This document shows positions 48,082 to 55,905 of a stretch of DNA of 64,000 nucleotides, piece by piece. The position numbers and the translations under genes were made by a program. This DNA is from Aureimonas altamirensis (GTDB lineage Bacteria > Pseudomonadota > Alphaproteobacteria > Rhizobiales > Rhizobiaceae), in the NCBI RefSeq assembly GCF_023702225.1, contig NZ_JAMQCO010000003.1, positions 186,001-250,000 of the forward strand. Direction: 5' to 3'. Numbering within the stretch: position 1 is the first letter of the stretch; every line of letters begins with the position of its first letter. The notes under the pieces were generated by a model that worked only from the letters and a program-made list of their open reading frames with translations, did no database searches and had not been told where the DNA came from.

Positions 48082-49458
48082 TTGACCCAATCCCAGTTCG
48101 ACACGCTCGGCCTGTCCGAAGCGCTGCTTAATGCCATCACCAAGATGGGCCTCGTTACCCCTACCCCGATTCAGGCAAAGGCCATGCCCGCCGTGCTCAA
48201 GGGCCGCGACGTCCTCGGCATCGCCCAGACCGGCACCGGCAAGACCGCCGCCTTTGCCCTTCCCGTCCTCGATTCCATCCTGCGCAAGGGCGGCCGGCCG
48301 CAGCCGCGCAGCTGCAAGGCGCTGTTCCTTGCTCCGACGCGCGAACTCGCCGTGCAGATCGCCGAGAACGTGAAGGCCTATTCCGCCGGCACGCCGATCC
48401 GCCACATGACGATCTTCGGCGGCGTCTCCATACGCCCGCAGATCGAGACCGCCAGCCGCGGCGTGGATATCGTCATCGCAACGCCCGGTCGGCTGCTCGA
48501 CATGATCGACCAGAAGGCGCTGACCCTGTCCGACGTACGCCATGTCGTGCTGGACGAGGCAGACCGCATGCTGGACATGGGCTTCGTGCGCGACGTCATG
48601 CGCATCGTGAAGATGCTGCCGACGGAGCGCCAGTCGCTTCTGTTCTCTGCAACCATGCCGGCCTCGGTCGAGCAGCTTGCCGGACGCATCCTTTCGGAGC
48701 CCGTTCGGGTCGAGGTGACGCCGGAAGTCGTCACCGTCGAGAAGATCGACCAGAGCGTCTTCCTCGTGCCGCAAAAGGCCAAGAAGCACTGGCTGATCCA
48801 GAATCTGGAACGCTTCGACAAGACGGTCGTCTTCACCCGCACCAAGCACGGCGCCAACCGGCTGACGACCGACCTCGAGAAGGCCGGCATCGAGGCGCTG
48901 GCCATCCATGGTAACAAGAGCCAGTCGGCGCGGCAGCGCGCCCTCGGCGAGTTCCATTCCGGCCGTCTCAAGGTGCTGATCGCCACCGATATCGTGGCGC
49001 GCGGCATCCATGTCGACGATGTCAGCCATGTGGTGAATTTCGACCTGCCCGAAGAGGCGGAAAGCTACGTGCACCGGATCGGCCGCACGGCGCGCGCCGG
49101 CAAGTCCGGCATCGCGATCACCCTTTGCGATCCGTCCGAGCGCGCCAAGCTGCGCGGCGTGGAGAAGCTGACGGGCCTTCGCTTCGACGTCCAGAAAAGC
49201 GACTTCGCCACGGATGAGGCGCTTGCGGCGTCGGCCAGCGAGGAAGCTCCCCGGCGTGGCAACAACGGCAATCGGCAGGGCCGCCCGGCGCGCTCCGGCC
49301 AGCCCGGCGAGCGCCACAACGCCCGCGGCCAGCAGAAGCAGGGCGGCGATCGGCGTCCGGCCAATGCCGCCGGCGAGGCCAAGCGCGACGGCGCCAACCG
49401 AAACAAGCGACGGCGCGGCAATGGCCAGCGCGGCCGCCCGCAGGCGGCCATGGCCTGA
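48082..49458 (+). CDS. DEAD-box RNA helicase with basic C-terminal tail
   Basis: 458 aa from a TTG start, giving TQSQFDTLGLSEALLNAI, the family's usual N-terminus; a weak AGG precedes it. Motifs are Q (TPTPIQ), I AQTGTGKT, Ia PTRELAVQ, II DEAD (VLDEADRMLD), III SAT and VI HRIGRTARAGKSG. The last 85 residues are rich in Arg, Asn and Gly and likely bind RNA. It is similar to RhlE/CsdA, involved in ribosome assembly or mRNA turnover. A terminator at 49470 ends the unit inside the convergent higA gene. Confidence 0.9.
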   Translation: MTQSQFDTLGLSEALLNAITKMGLVTPTPIQAKAMPAVLKGRDVLGIAQTGTGKTAAFALPVLDSILRKGGRPQPRSCKALFLAPTRELAVQIAENVKAYSAGTPIRHMTIFGGVSIRPQIETASRGVDIVIATPGRLLDMIDQKALTLSDVRHVVLDEADRMLDMGFVRDVMRIVKMLPTERQSLLFSATMPASVEQLAGRILSEPVRVEVTPEVVTVEKIDQSVFLVPQKAKKHWLIQNLERFDKTVVFTRTKHGANRLTTDLEKAGIEALAIHGNKSQSARQRALGEFHSGRLKVLIATDIVARGIHVDDVSHVVNFDLPEEAESYVHRIGRTARAGKSGIAITLCDPSERAKLRGVEKLTGLRFDVQKSDFATDEALAASASEEAPRRGNNGNRQGRPARSGQPGERHNARGQQKQGGDRRPANAAGEAKRDGANRNKRRRGNGQRGRPQAAMA

Positions 49459-49899
49459 TTATGACGACGCGGCCGGGGCATTGCCCCGGCCGTTTTGTTT
49501 CGAGCATTTCCGACTGCCGGTGTCGCCCGCATCAAGCTCGTAAGAACGCAGAAGCACCGCGGCCGGAATCCGCAGTTGCTCGTGCAGCCGGCTGGCAACC
49601 GCCATACTCAATCCGCGCTTGCGATTGAGAAACTCGGACACGCGGGACTTCGAGCCGAACAGCGGTACAAGCCCCTCACGCGTCAGTTGCCGCTCTTCCA
49701 TGACGGCCTTGACGGCCTCCACCGCATCCGGCGGATCAATCGCCCAATGCGCTGCCTCATAGGCGTCGATTAGGGTAGAAAGAACATCGAAACGGTCCGC
49801 TTCCGGAGTTCCCTGCGCCGGCTCAGCCTCAAAATATTGCCGAACCTCTTCTAGAGCCCATTCATAATCAGTTTCGGTGTGGATCGGCCTGACATCCAT
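49459..49899 (-). CDS. higA: HigA-type antitoxin (XRE family)
   Basis: 146 aa. An N-terminal acidic region that should neutralise the toxin is followed by a helix-turn-helix (about 72-125: LTREGLVPLFGSKSRVSEFLNRKRGLSM). It is preceded by higB with a 1-bp overlap, the toxin-first order diagnostic of hig modules. The last 30 codons contain the DEAD-helicase terminator on the opposite strand, so its C-terminal coding doubles as a termination signal. Confidence 0.9.
   Translation of the reverse strand: MDVRPIHTETDYEWALEEVRQYFEAEPAQGTPEADRFDVLSTLIDAYEAAHWAIDPPDAVEAVKAVMEERQLTREGLVPLFGSKSRVSEFLNRKRGLSMAVASRLHEQLRIPAAVLLRSYELDAGDTGSRKCSKQNGRGNAPAASS
49470..49497 (+). terminator. intrinsic terminator for the helicase, inside higA coding end
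   Basis: CGGCCGGGGC at 49470-49479 pairs with GCCCCGGCCG at 49483-49492 around ATT, followed by TTTTG. It is 12 bp after the helicase stop and within the antisense higA frame. Confidence 0.82.
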
Positions 49900-50195
49900 C
49901 ACACAGTCTCCGGATTGATGCGATCGTACTCAGCATGCGTTCCGACGAATTTGATAAGGATCCGCCCGAACTTGTAAGACACGTGAACGATCAATCGATA
50001 CTTGTTGCCACCAAGGTCAAATACAATCCTGTTGTCGGCGACGAAATCCACTGTCGTTCCAAACTGCCGCTTTACGTCTGCCGGCGTTCGCCAATCGCTG
50101 CGCATGGCCAACGCATACCAGGTTCGCAGAACGGGCTCCGCTCTTGGATGCGCTTGCCAGAATAGCTTCAAGGTTCGTTTCGACAGGATCTGCAT
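49899..50195 (-). CDS. higB: HigB-type mRNA interferase toxin
   Basis: 98 aa. The HigB_toxin family pattern is complete: start MQILSKRTLKLFWQAHPRAE, central DWRTPADVKRQFG, NRIVFDLGGNKYRLIV and the terminal KFVGTHAEYDRI. It cleaves ribosome-associated mRNA. The frame is open to 50294, but those codons are not family-like. It is in a module with higA; the promoter region has a short palindrome (50215). Confidence 0.92.
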   Translation of the reverse strand: MQILSKRTLKLFWQAHPRAEPVLRTWYALAMRSDWRTPADVKRQFGTTVDFVADNRIVFDLGGNKYRLIVHVSYKFGRILIKFVGTHAEYDRINPETV

Positions 50196-50214
50196 AGACC
50201 GTCGTTTAGGATAA

Positions 50215-50229
50215 TTCCCTATATGGGAA
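50215..50229. promoter_or_regulatory. candidate HigA operator
   Basis: TTCCC and GGGAA flank TATAT, 20 bp upstream of the higB start. The minus-strand TATCCT (-10-like) is adjacent. HigA and HigBA complexes usually autorepress at such short palindromes. Confidence 0.45.
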
Positions 50230-50391
50230 CTAGCAACACGCGGTTGCAATCCTCCATCGATCGATGCAAGCCCTCGGCTTGAACGCAGCGGCAACCTTGC
50301 CTACCTTCAGGCAGTTGAGGGTCGCCGATGCCCTAGGCCCAACGGCGCTGCGCAACGGGGAGCGGCGTTACAGCCGATCGGAGACAGAACA

Positions 50392-50706
50392 ATGGCCGAG
50401 ACCGTCAGGGTGGACATCCCGCACAAGCTGACACGGGAACAGGCGCGCCAGCGCATCGCCAGCGGCTTCGACCGCATCCGCTCCGACGCGACCGGCGGCA
50501 TGGTGAAGTTCGAGGATGTCTGGACCGGCGACCGCCTGGATTTCAGGGCCCGCGCCATGGGCCAGTCCGTTATCGGCCGTCTCGACGTGATGGACGATCA
50601 CGTCCACATCGAGATCGATCTTCCGGGGTTTCTGGCCGCGCTTGCCGAGAAGCTCACCGGCAAGATCAGGAAGGAAGGAACCATCCTTCTGGAACACAAG
50701 CCGTGA
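50392..50706 (+). CDS. polyhydroxyalkanoic acid system family protein
   Basis: 104 aa. It shows the PHA_gran_rgn pattern: VRVDIPHKLTREQARQRI, then a beta-region RARAMGQSVIGRLDV, with a final EKLTGKIRKEGTILLE. The family is named from polyhydroxyalkanoate granule loci. The molecular function is not established. GGAGA lies 7 nt before the ATG. It stands alone between higBA and rem. Confidence 0.8.
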   Translation: MAETVRVDIPHKLTREQARQRIASGFDRIRSDATGGMVKFEDVWTGDRLDFRARAMGQSVIGRLDVMDDHVHIEIDLPGFLAALAEKLTGKIRKEGTILLEHKP

Positions 50707-50730
50707 AGGCCTGCGGCATTGGCGCTTGGA

Positions 50731-51399
50731 TCAAACGCCGATGCCGTATCCAAGATACCGCTTGGACGACACCGGGTCGTATCCCAGACGCATCTTCAGC
50801 TTCTTGCGCAGCTTTGAGATGTGACTCTCGATGACGTTCTCCTCGACGTTCTCATCGAAAATCCCGTAGATCGCCGAGAAGAGCTGCTGCTTGGATACGC
50901 GGCGACCCTTGTTGGCGACCAGATATTCGAGGATGCGGCGCTCGCGGCGGGGCAGCACGAGCGCTTCGCCCGCCACTTCGGCATCGCGCCCATCGTTGAA
51001 GACGCAGATCTCGTCCGCCTCGAGCCGGTTGCGGTCGATCACGTCGCGGCGGCGGATGGCTCCGACGCGCGCCAGGATCTCCTTGATGTGCACCGGCTTG
51101 GCGACGACGTCGTCGATGCCGGCCGCGAACAGATCCAGAGTCGAGTTGAGGGCCTTGGTCTCCGCCAGTGCGATCAGCGGGGCGTTGGTCCGCGCGCGAA
51201 CCAGACGCGTGACCGCGCCACGGTCGGGGAAATCTCCCAGAAGGAAAGCTTCGACAGCGGATACATCAGTATCCGATGCGCTTTCGACCCAATCCTGGAA
51301 TTCGGATACATGGAAACCGGCAGACGAGACGCCCTCTCCATTCAGGAGAGACTTGTAACCGCTCGTGACTAATTCACGATTGTCTACGACAACGATCAT
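50731..51399 (-). CDS. rem: Rem-like OmpR-family response regulator
   Basis: 222 aa. An N-terminal receiver-like domain (1-115) and a C-terminal winged helix (ALVLPRRERRILEYLVANKGRR...ESHISKLRKKL) match the rhizobial Rem regulator of flagellar and exopolysaccharide genes. The expected phospho-aspartate is replaced by a SAVEAFLLGDF stretch, so control by phosphorylation is doubtful, as in other Rem proteins. It is isolated, with no flagellar gene in the window. A CtrA-like site lies 137 bp upstream. Confidence 0.85.
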   Translation of the reverse strand: MIVVVDNRELVTSGYKSLLNGEGVSSAGFHVSEFQDWVESASDTDVSAVEAFLLGDFPDRGAVTRLVRARTNAPLIALAETKALNSTLDLFAAGIDDVVAKPVHIKEILARVGAIRRRDVIDRNRLEADEICVFNDGRDAEVAGEALVLPRRERRILEYLVANKGRRVSKQQLFSAIYGIFDENVEENVIESHISKLRKKLKMRLGYDPVSSKRYLGYGIGV

Positions 51400-51535
51400 G
51401 TGACCTCACCGAATCAGCTTGCTTGAACCTGATCTATTGATACGCGGTGAGGTGGAATCTCGCCTATCCCCAAATTTCACTAGGCGACTCAGACATCGAT
51501 TCCATAATGTGAGCCAAACCATTGCTGGAAAAGGG

Positions 51536-51551
51536 TTAGCGGCCGGTTAAC
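51536..51551 (-). promoter_or_regulatory. CtrA-like binding site upstream of rem
   Basis: TTAG, 7 bp, TTAAC, against the CtrA box TTAA-N7-TTAAC: one mismatch. It lies in the 258-bp gap upstream of rem. CtrA control of rem is described in Sinorhizobium, which makes the location meaningful. Confidence 0.5.
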
Positions 51552-51630
51552 GCGGTTCCGAAAAATTTCGTCCGGTTTTCACTTTTCCGGCCCGGACGGA
51601 GAAATTGAGTCTTTTCCGCAACAGACATGA

Positions 51631-51662
51631 GGCGTCTCCTGCTCATCGGGAGACACTCTAGA
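51631..51662. repeat. diverged palindromic repeat copy overlapping a stop codon
   Basis: GGCGTCTCC at 51631-51639 faces GGGAGACACTCT, ending in CTAGA at 51662. It keeps the layout and GCTCAT loop of the dispersed palindrome. The stop (TAG, 51658-51660, minus strand) of the hypothetical gene lies in the CTAG edge. Confidence 0.6.
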
Positions 51663-52104
51663 GGCGCGCCGCATCCAGCGCACGCTTGAGCCGCCCGGTT
51701 TGCGCGCTTGGCGTCTCGTCTTCGGCCAGTTGGGGAAAATGGTCGATCTGGATGACCGAGCCGCCGCTCTTCAGCGTCAGCCTGAAATGCACCGTCGTCT
51801 CGGCCTCTCGAAACAAAAGATCGAGATCGATGGCCGGCGGCGTCGACCACGTGACCCGCGCCTCGCCGGAAGACGAAAAGCTCAATGCTCCCGCCTTCAT
51901 ATGCAACTGGCTCGACGACTCAACGATGTCCTGGATGTTTCCCGGGACATCCATGCGCAGGAAGGCGATATAATCCGCCGGTTCGACGAGGCGCAGTTCG
52001 GCGACGACCGGGCGAAGCGCCACGGCCAGCAGGCGTTCCCGATCGTGGTTCGGGTTGCTCTCGCTCAGGTCCGGCATGGCGTGATAACCCATGGAAGGCT
52101 GCAT
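51658..52104 (-). CDS. hypothetical soluble protein
   Basis: 148 aa (or 139 aa from ATG 52077). No signal peptide and no membrane helix. A first half with helical RERLLAVALRPVVAELRLVEPADYIAFL precedes a beta-rich second half (HFRLTLKSGGSVIQIDHFPQL). I do not recognise the family. It is isolated, with a repeat at its stop and the pyrimidine transporter gene downstream on the same strand. Confidence 0.6.
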   Translation of the reverse strand: MQPSMGYHAMPDLSESNPNHDRERLLAVALRPVVAELRLVEPADYIAFLRMDVPGNIQDIVESSSQLHMKAGALSFSSSGEARVTWSTPPAIDLDLLFREAETTVHFRLTLKSGGSVIQIDHFPQLAEDETPSAQTGRLKRALDAARL

Positions 52105-52274
52105 CCCCTGTCTTGCGCCCGTCCGGAGACGTCCGCAGATATGAAAAGAGCGAGGTGACAGGCACCCCGCCCTCTACCATTCGCCGATCAGGATGCGGCA
52201 TCTACCTTGCCACGGGCTTGAGCGGCCCCCTCCCCGCGGCGCGAGCCTTGCGCTACGCTGGAGTTGCCGAGCGT

Positions 52275-53273
52275 TCAGGGCATGGTCTTCATCTTGTCCG
52301 TCACGGCCGACGTCCAGGCGCCCTCGGGCGCCTTGGTGATGACCGGGTCCGAGCCGCCGCCGAGCAGCACGGCGACCGTGTTCTCCGCCGCGGCCACGTC
52401 CAGCGTTCCATCGCTGTCACCGACCAGCTTGATGACCTCGCCGACCATGCGCTTCTGATGCTCTTCGGTCTGCGCACCCGTCATGTCGTTGTCGAGCACG
52501 ATCTGCGCGGCCTCGTCGGGGTTTTCGGCGGCATAGGCCCAGCCGCGCATCGTCGCCTTGACGAAGCGCGCCAGCGCATCGACCATCTCCGGATCGGCCA
52601 GCGTCTCCTCGGTTGCATAGAGGCCGTCCTCCAGCGTCGCCACACCCTGGTCCTGATACTTGAAGACCGTCAGCTCGTCGGCCGGAATGCCGGCATCCAG
52701 AACCTGCCAGTATTCATTGTAGCTCATCGTGGAAATGCAGTCCGCCTGCTTCTGGATCAGCGGATCGACGTTGAAGCCCTGACGGATCACCGTGACGCCT
52801 TCCGCCCCGCCCTCGGTGGAGAGGCCCAGCTTCGACATCCAGGACAGGAACGGGTATTCGTTGCCCGAAAACCAGACACCCAGCGTCTTGCCCTTGAAGT
52901 CCGCGGGCGATGCGATGTCGGTATCCTTGCGGCAGGTCAGTTCCATGCCCGATGCCTTGAACGGCTGGGCGATGTTGACAAGCGGCACGCCGCGTTCGCG
53001 CGCGGCGAGGGCTGCGGGCATCCATTCCACGATCACATCGGCGCCGCCGCCGGCGATCACCTGCGTCGGTGCGACGTCGGGCCCGCCCGGCAGGATATCG
53101 ACGTCCAGCCCGGCCTCGTCGTAGAAGCCCTTGTCGTGGGCGACGTAGTAGCCGGCGAACTGGCCCTGCGTGACCCATTTGAGCTGCAGCGTCAGCGAGT
53201 CCGCGGCCTGCGCCCCCGCCGTCGCGGAGAGGAGAACCGCAAGGGCGACACCGCCCGACCGAATTGCCTTCAT
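52275..53273 (-). CDS. ABC transporter substrate-binding protein, NMT1/THI5-like, probably for pyrimidines
   Basis: 332 aa. The signal peptide is cut after GAQA. The NMT1/THI5 fold is seen in LTLQLKWVTQGQFAGYYVAHDKGFYDEAGLDV and GGADVIVEW. It is the last gene of the set running from the catabolic genes (pydC, pydB, ATPase, permeases) on the minus strand. That context, not sequence, suggests uracil/thymine or dihydropyrimidine as ligand. Start MKAIRSGGV has GGAGAAA upstream. Confidence 0.85.
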   Translation of the reverse strand: MKAIRSGGVALAVLLSATAGAQAADSLTLQLKWVTQGQFAGYYVAHDKGFYDEAGLDVDILPGGPDVAPTQVIAGGGADVIVEWMPAALAARERGVPLVNIAQPFKASGMELTCRKDTDIASPADFKGKTLGVWFSGNEYPFLSWMSKLGLSTEGGAEGVTVIRQGFNVDPLIQKQADCISTMSYNEYWQVLDAGIPADELTVFKYQDQGVATLEDGLYATEETLADPEMVDALARFVKATMRGWAYAAENPDEAAQIVLDNDMTGAQTEEHQKRMVGEVIKLVGDSDGTLDVAAAENTVAVLLGGGSDPVITKAPEGAWTSAVTDKMKTMP

Positions 53274-53321
53274 GCCATTTCTCCTTTTGGGGTGGGCCGC
53301 CGCCTGCCGGCGGCACTCAGG

Positions 53322-54173
53322 TCAGATGCGTTGCGAGGGATGCCAGAACGTGACCCGGCGTTCGGCCAGGGCCAGAAGTGCGTAGGATGCCGAGCCGGCC
53401 AGCGCTGCCACGGCGATTTCGGCCCAGACCATGTCGGTGTTGAGCCGACCGATCTCGGCCGAGATACGAAACCCCATGCCGACGATGGGCGTGCCGAAGA
53501 ACTCGGCCACGATGGCTCCGATCAGCGCCAGCGTCGAGTTGATCTTCAAGGCGTTGAAGATGAAGGGCATGGCCGCCGGCAGCCGCAGCCGCCACAGCGT
53601 CTGCCAATAGCCGGCGGCATAGGTGCGCATGAGGTCGCGCTCCATCGGCCCGGCCGACCCCAGGCCGGCAACCGTATTCACCAGCATGGGGAAGAACGTC
53701 ATCAGCACGACGACCGCGGCCTTGGACGGCCAGTCGAAGCCGAACCACATCACCATGATGGGCGCGACGCCGATGATGGGCAGCGCCGAGGCGAAGTTGC
53801 CCAGCGGCAGCAGCCCGCGCTTCAGGAAGGGATAGCGGTCGACAGCCAGCGCCATCAGGAAGCCCAGGCCGCAACCGATAGCGTAACCCACCAGCACCGC
53901 CTTCATGAAGGTCTGGACGAAATCGGCCCAAAGCAGGCCGGAGGAAGCGGCAATGCGGGCCCCGATCTGGCTGGGTGGCGGCAGCAGCACGGCCGGAACG
54001 CCGAGTCCGCGCGTGAGGAGTTCCCACAGCAGCAGCAGCGTTGCGCCGAAGATCAGGGGGATGGCGAGGTCCAGCCATCGGCTGCCCCCGCCGGCCGCGA
54101 TGAGGGACAGCCGCCGCAACAGGAAGGCGGCGCCTGCCGCGATGGCGGCGGCCAAGGCCAGTACGCCGCTCAT
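53322..54173 (-). CDS. ABC transporter permease (NitT/TauT type), copy 2
   Basis: 283 aa. About six membrane segments and the EAA loop RTYAAGYWQTLWRLRLPAAMP. The start at MSGVLALAAA overlaps the preceding permease stop (ATGA); a longer frame to 54272 is out-of-family. With the next permease it forms a heterodimeric channel in the presumed pyrimidine importer. Confidence 0.85.
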   Translation of the reverse strand: MSGVLALAAAIAAGAAFLLRRLSLIAAGGGSRWLDLAIPLIFGATLLLLWELLTRGLGVPAVLLPPPSQIGARIAASSGLLWADFVQTFMKAVLVGYAIGCGLGFLMALAVDRYPFLKRGLLPLGNFASALPIIGVAPIMVMWFGFDWPSKAAVVVLMTFFPMLVNTVAGLGSAGPMERDLMRTYAAGYWQTLWRLRLPAAMPFIFNALKINSTLALIGAIVAEFFGTPIVGMGFRISAEIGRLNTDMVWAEIAVAALAGSASYALLALAERRVTFWHPSQRI

Positions 54174-55084
54174 CGCCCCTGCCCCGTGCGGGCCAGGGCG
54201 ACCCGCTCCGCAAGCGAGATCGCCGCCACCAGAAGGCCCGCCATCAACGCGGCCATGACCAGGGCCGACCATATCTGGATCGTCTGCCCGTAATAGGAGC
54301 CGGCAAGCAGGCGCGCGCCCAGCCCGGCGCGCGCGCCGGTGGGCAGTTCGCCCACGATGGCCCCCACCAGCGCGGCGGCGACGGCCACCTTCATCGACGC
54401 GAAGAGAAAGGGCAGCGAGGCAGGCAGCCTCAACTTGAACAGAAGTTGCGTCGTGCTGGCCGCATAGGTGCGCATGAGGTCCAGATGCATCCGGTCCGGC
54501 GAGCGCAGCCCCTTCACCATCCCGACCGTAACGGGAAAGAAGGAGAGATAGGTGGATATGAGCGCCTTCGGCACCAGCCCGGTAACGCCGATGGAGTTCA
54601 GCACCACGATCAGCATCGGCGCGATGGCGAGGATCGGTATGGTCTGGCTGGCGATGATCCAGGGCATCAGGCTCTTGTCGAGCGTCCGCGAGTTGAGGAT
54701 GCCTAGGGCCAGAGCGATGCCCAGCAGCGTGCCCAGGACGAAGCCCAACAGCGTGGAGGATAGCGTCACCCCGGCATGGAACAGGAGCGAACGCGGCGAG
54801 GACGGGCGCACGCCGAAGATCGTGTTGGCCATCTCGGCTACGATCTGGTGCGGGGCGGGCAGGATCGGCCTTTCGGCCGAAAGGGTCGCCGCCATCAGCG
54901 CCGCCGCGCCATGGGCCGGATCCTCGCGGGCGAGCCGATCCGATGTCGTCTGCCAGTTCAGCGCGACGGCTGCGACGTACCAGACCGCCATGAAGGCGAT
55001 CAGCACGCTCAGCATCGGCGCCGCGGAGGCGCGCGGGGCGGTTGCGGCGTCGGAGCGCTCCGCTCCAGAGCGTTTCCTACTCAT
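54170..55084 (-). CDS. ABC transporter permease (NitT/TauT type), copy 1
   Basis: 304 aa as read from ATG 55084. The permease core has FHAGVTLSSTLLGFVLGTLLG and the EAA loop RTYAASTTQLLFKLRLPASLP. The first eight codons (MSRKRSGA) come from the repeat at 55067-55099. The next Met at 55015 (MLSVLIAFMAVWY) directly starts the first helix. Neither has a good ribosome site, so the start is uncertain. Confidence 0.8.
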   Translation of the reverse strand: MSRKRSGAERSDAATAPRASAAPMLSVLIAFMAVWYVAAVALNWQTTSDRLAREDPAHGAAALMAATLSAERPILPAPHQIVAEMANTIFGVRPSSPRSLLFHAGVTLSSTLLGFVLGTLLGIALALGILNSRTLDKSLMPWIIASQTIPILAIAPMLIVVLNSIGVTGLVPKALISTYLSFFPVTVGMVKGLRSPDRMHLDLMRTYAASTTQLLFKLRLPASLPFLFASMKVAVAAALVGAIVGELPTGARAGLGARLLAGSYYGQTIQIWSALVMAALMAGLLVAAISLAERVALARTGQGR

Positions 55085-55099
55085 ATGGAAACGCTCTAG
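55067..55099. repeat. perfect palindromic repeat between ABC ATPase and permease genes
   Basis: AGAGCGTTTCC at 55067-55077 and its exact complement GGAAACGCTCT at 55087-55097 make an 11-bp stem with a 9-nt loop. Its CTAG edge provides the ATPase stop (TAG, 55096-55098). Its central ATG (minus strand, 55084) is a possible permease start. It is therefore inserted inside an operon, not beyond it. Confidence 0.85.
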
Positions 55100-55875
55100 T
55101 CATAGGAGTGCCCGGCGCGAAGCCCCTCGCGGACACGGTGGGCGATGGCCAGGAATTGCGGCGTCTCGCGGATGTCCAGCGGCCGATCCGGCCCGAGGTC
55201 GCAGTCCACGATATCCTGTATGCGGCCCGGGCGCGGGCTCATCACCACGATGCGCGTGGACAGGAACACCGCCTCCGGAATGGAATGCGTCACGAAGACG
55301 ACCGTCTTGCGCGTCGTTGCCCAAAGGCGCAGCAGTTCCTCGTTCAGGCGGTCGCGGACGATCTCGTCCAGCGCGCCGAAGGGTTCGTCCATCAGCAGTA
55401 GCGCGGGGTCGAAGGAAAGCGCCCGCGCGATGGAGGCGCGCTGCTGCATCCCGCCGGATAATTGCCATGGGAATTTGCGGGCGAAGCCGTCCAGCCCGAC
55501 AAGGGCCAGGTTGCGGCGGATCCGCTCGGCGCGCTCGGGCTTCGGCACGCCCATCACCTCCAGCGGCAGGGCGATATTGCGCTCGATGGTGCGCCAGGGA
55601 TACAGCGCGGCGGCCTGAAATACATAGCCATAGGCGCGCGCCAGCCGCGCCTCGCCGGGGGACATGCCATTCACCGTGATGGAACCGGCCGTCGGCTGCT
55701 CCAGATCGGCGATGACGCGCAGCAACGTCGTCTTGCCGCAGCCGGACGGACCTATGAGCGAGACGAACTCGCCCTTATGGATGTTCAGGTCTATATCGGA
55801 CAGCGCGTGGACGGGCCCGTCATTCGTCCGGAATGTCAGGGAGAGGCCCCGGGCCCCGACGACACTGTCCATCAT
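55096..55875 (-). CDS. ABC transporter ATP-binding protein (NitT/TauT type)
   Basis: 259 aa from MMDSVVGARG. The Walker A is GPSGCGKTT, Q-loop FQAAALYPW, signature LSGGMQQRAS, Walker B LLLMDEPFGALDE, H-loop VTHSIPEAVFL. It powers the importer with the two permeases and the binding protein. A longer start at 55899 is possible. It follows pydB by 30 bp in the same operon. The stop comes from a repeat palindrome. Confidence 0.92.
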   Translation of the reverse strand: MMDSVVGARGLSLTFRTNDGPVHALSDIDLNIHKGEFVSLIGPSGCGKTTLLRVIADLEQPTAGSITVNGMSPGEARLARAYGYVFQAAALYPWRTIERNIALPLEVMGVPKPERAERIRRNLALVGLDGFARKFPWQLSGGMQQRASIARALSFDPALLLMDEPFGALDEIVRDRLNEELLRLWATTRKTVVFVTHSIPEAVFLSTRIVVMSPRPGRIQDIVDCDLGPDRPLDIRETPQFLAIAHRVREGLRAGHSYD

Positions 55876-55905
55876 GTCACGCCCCGAGCCCCCGTCCATC
55901 GGCGA

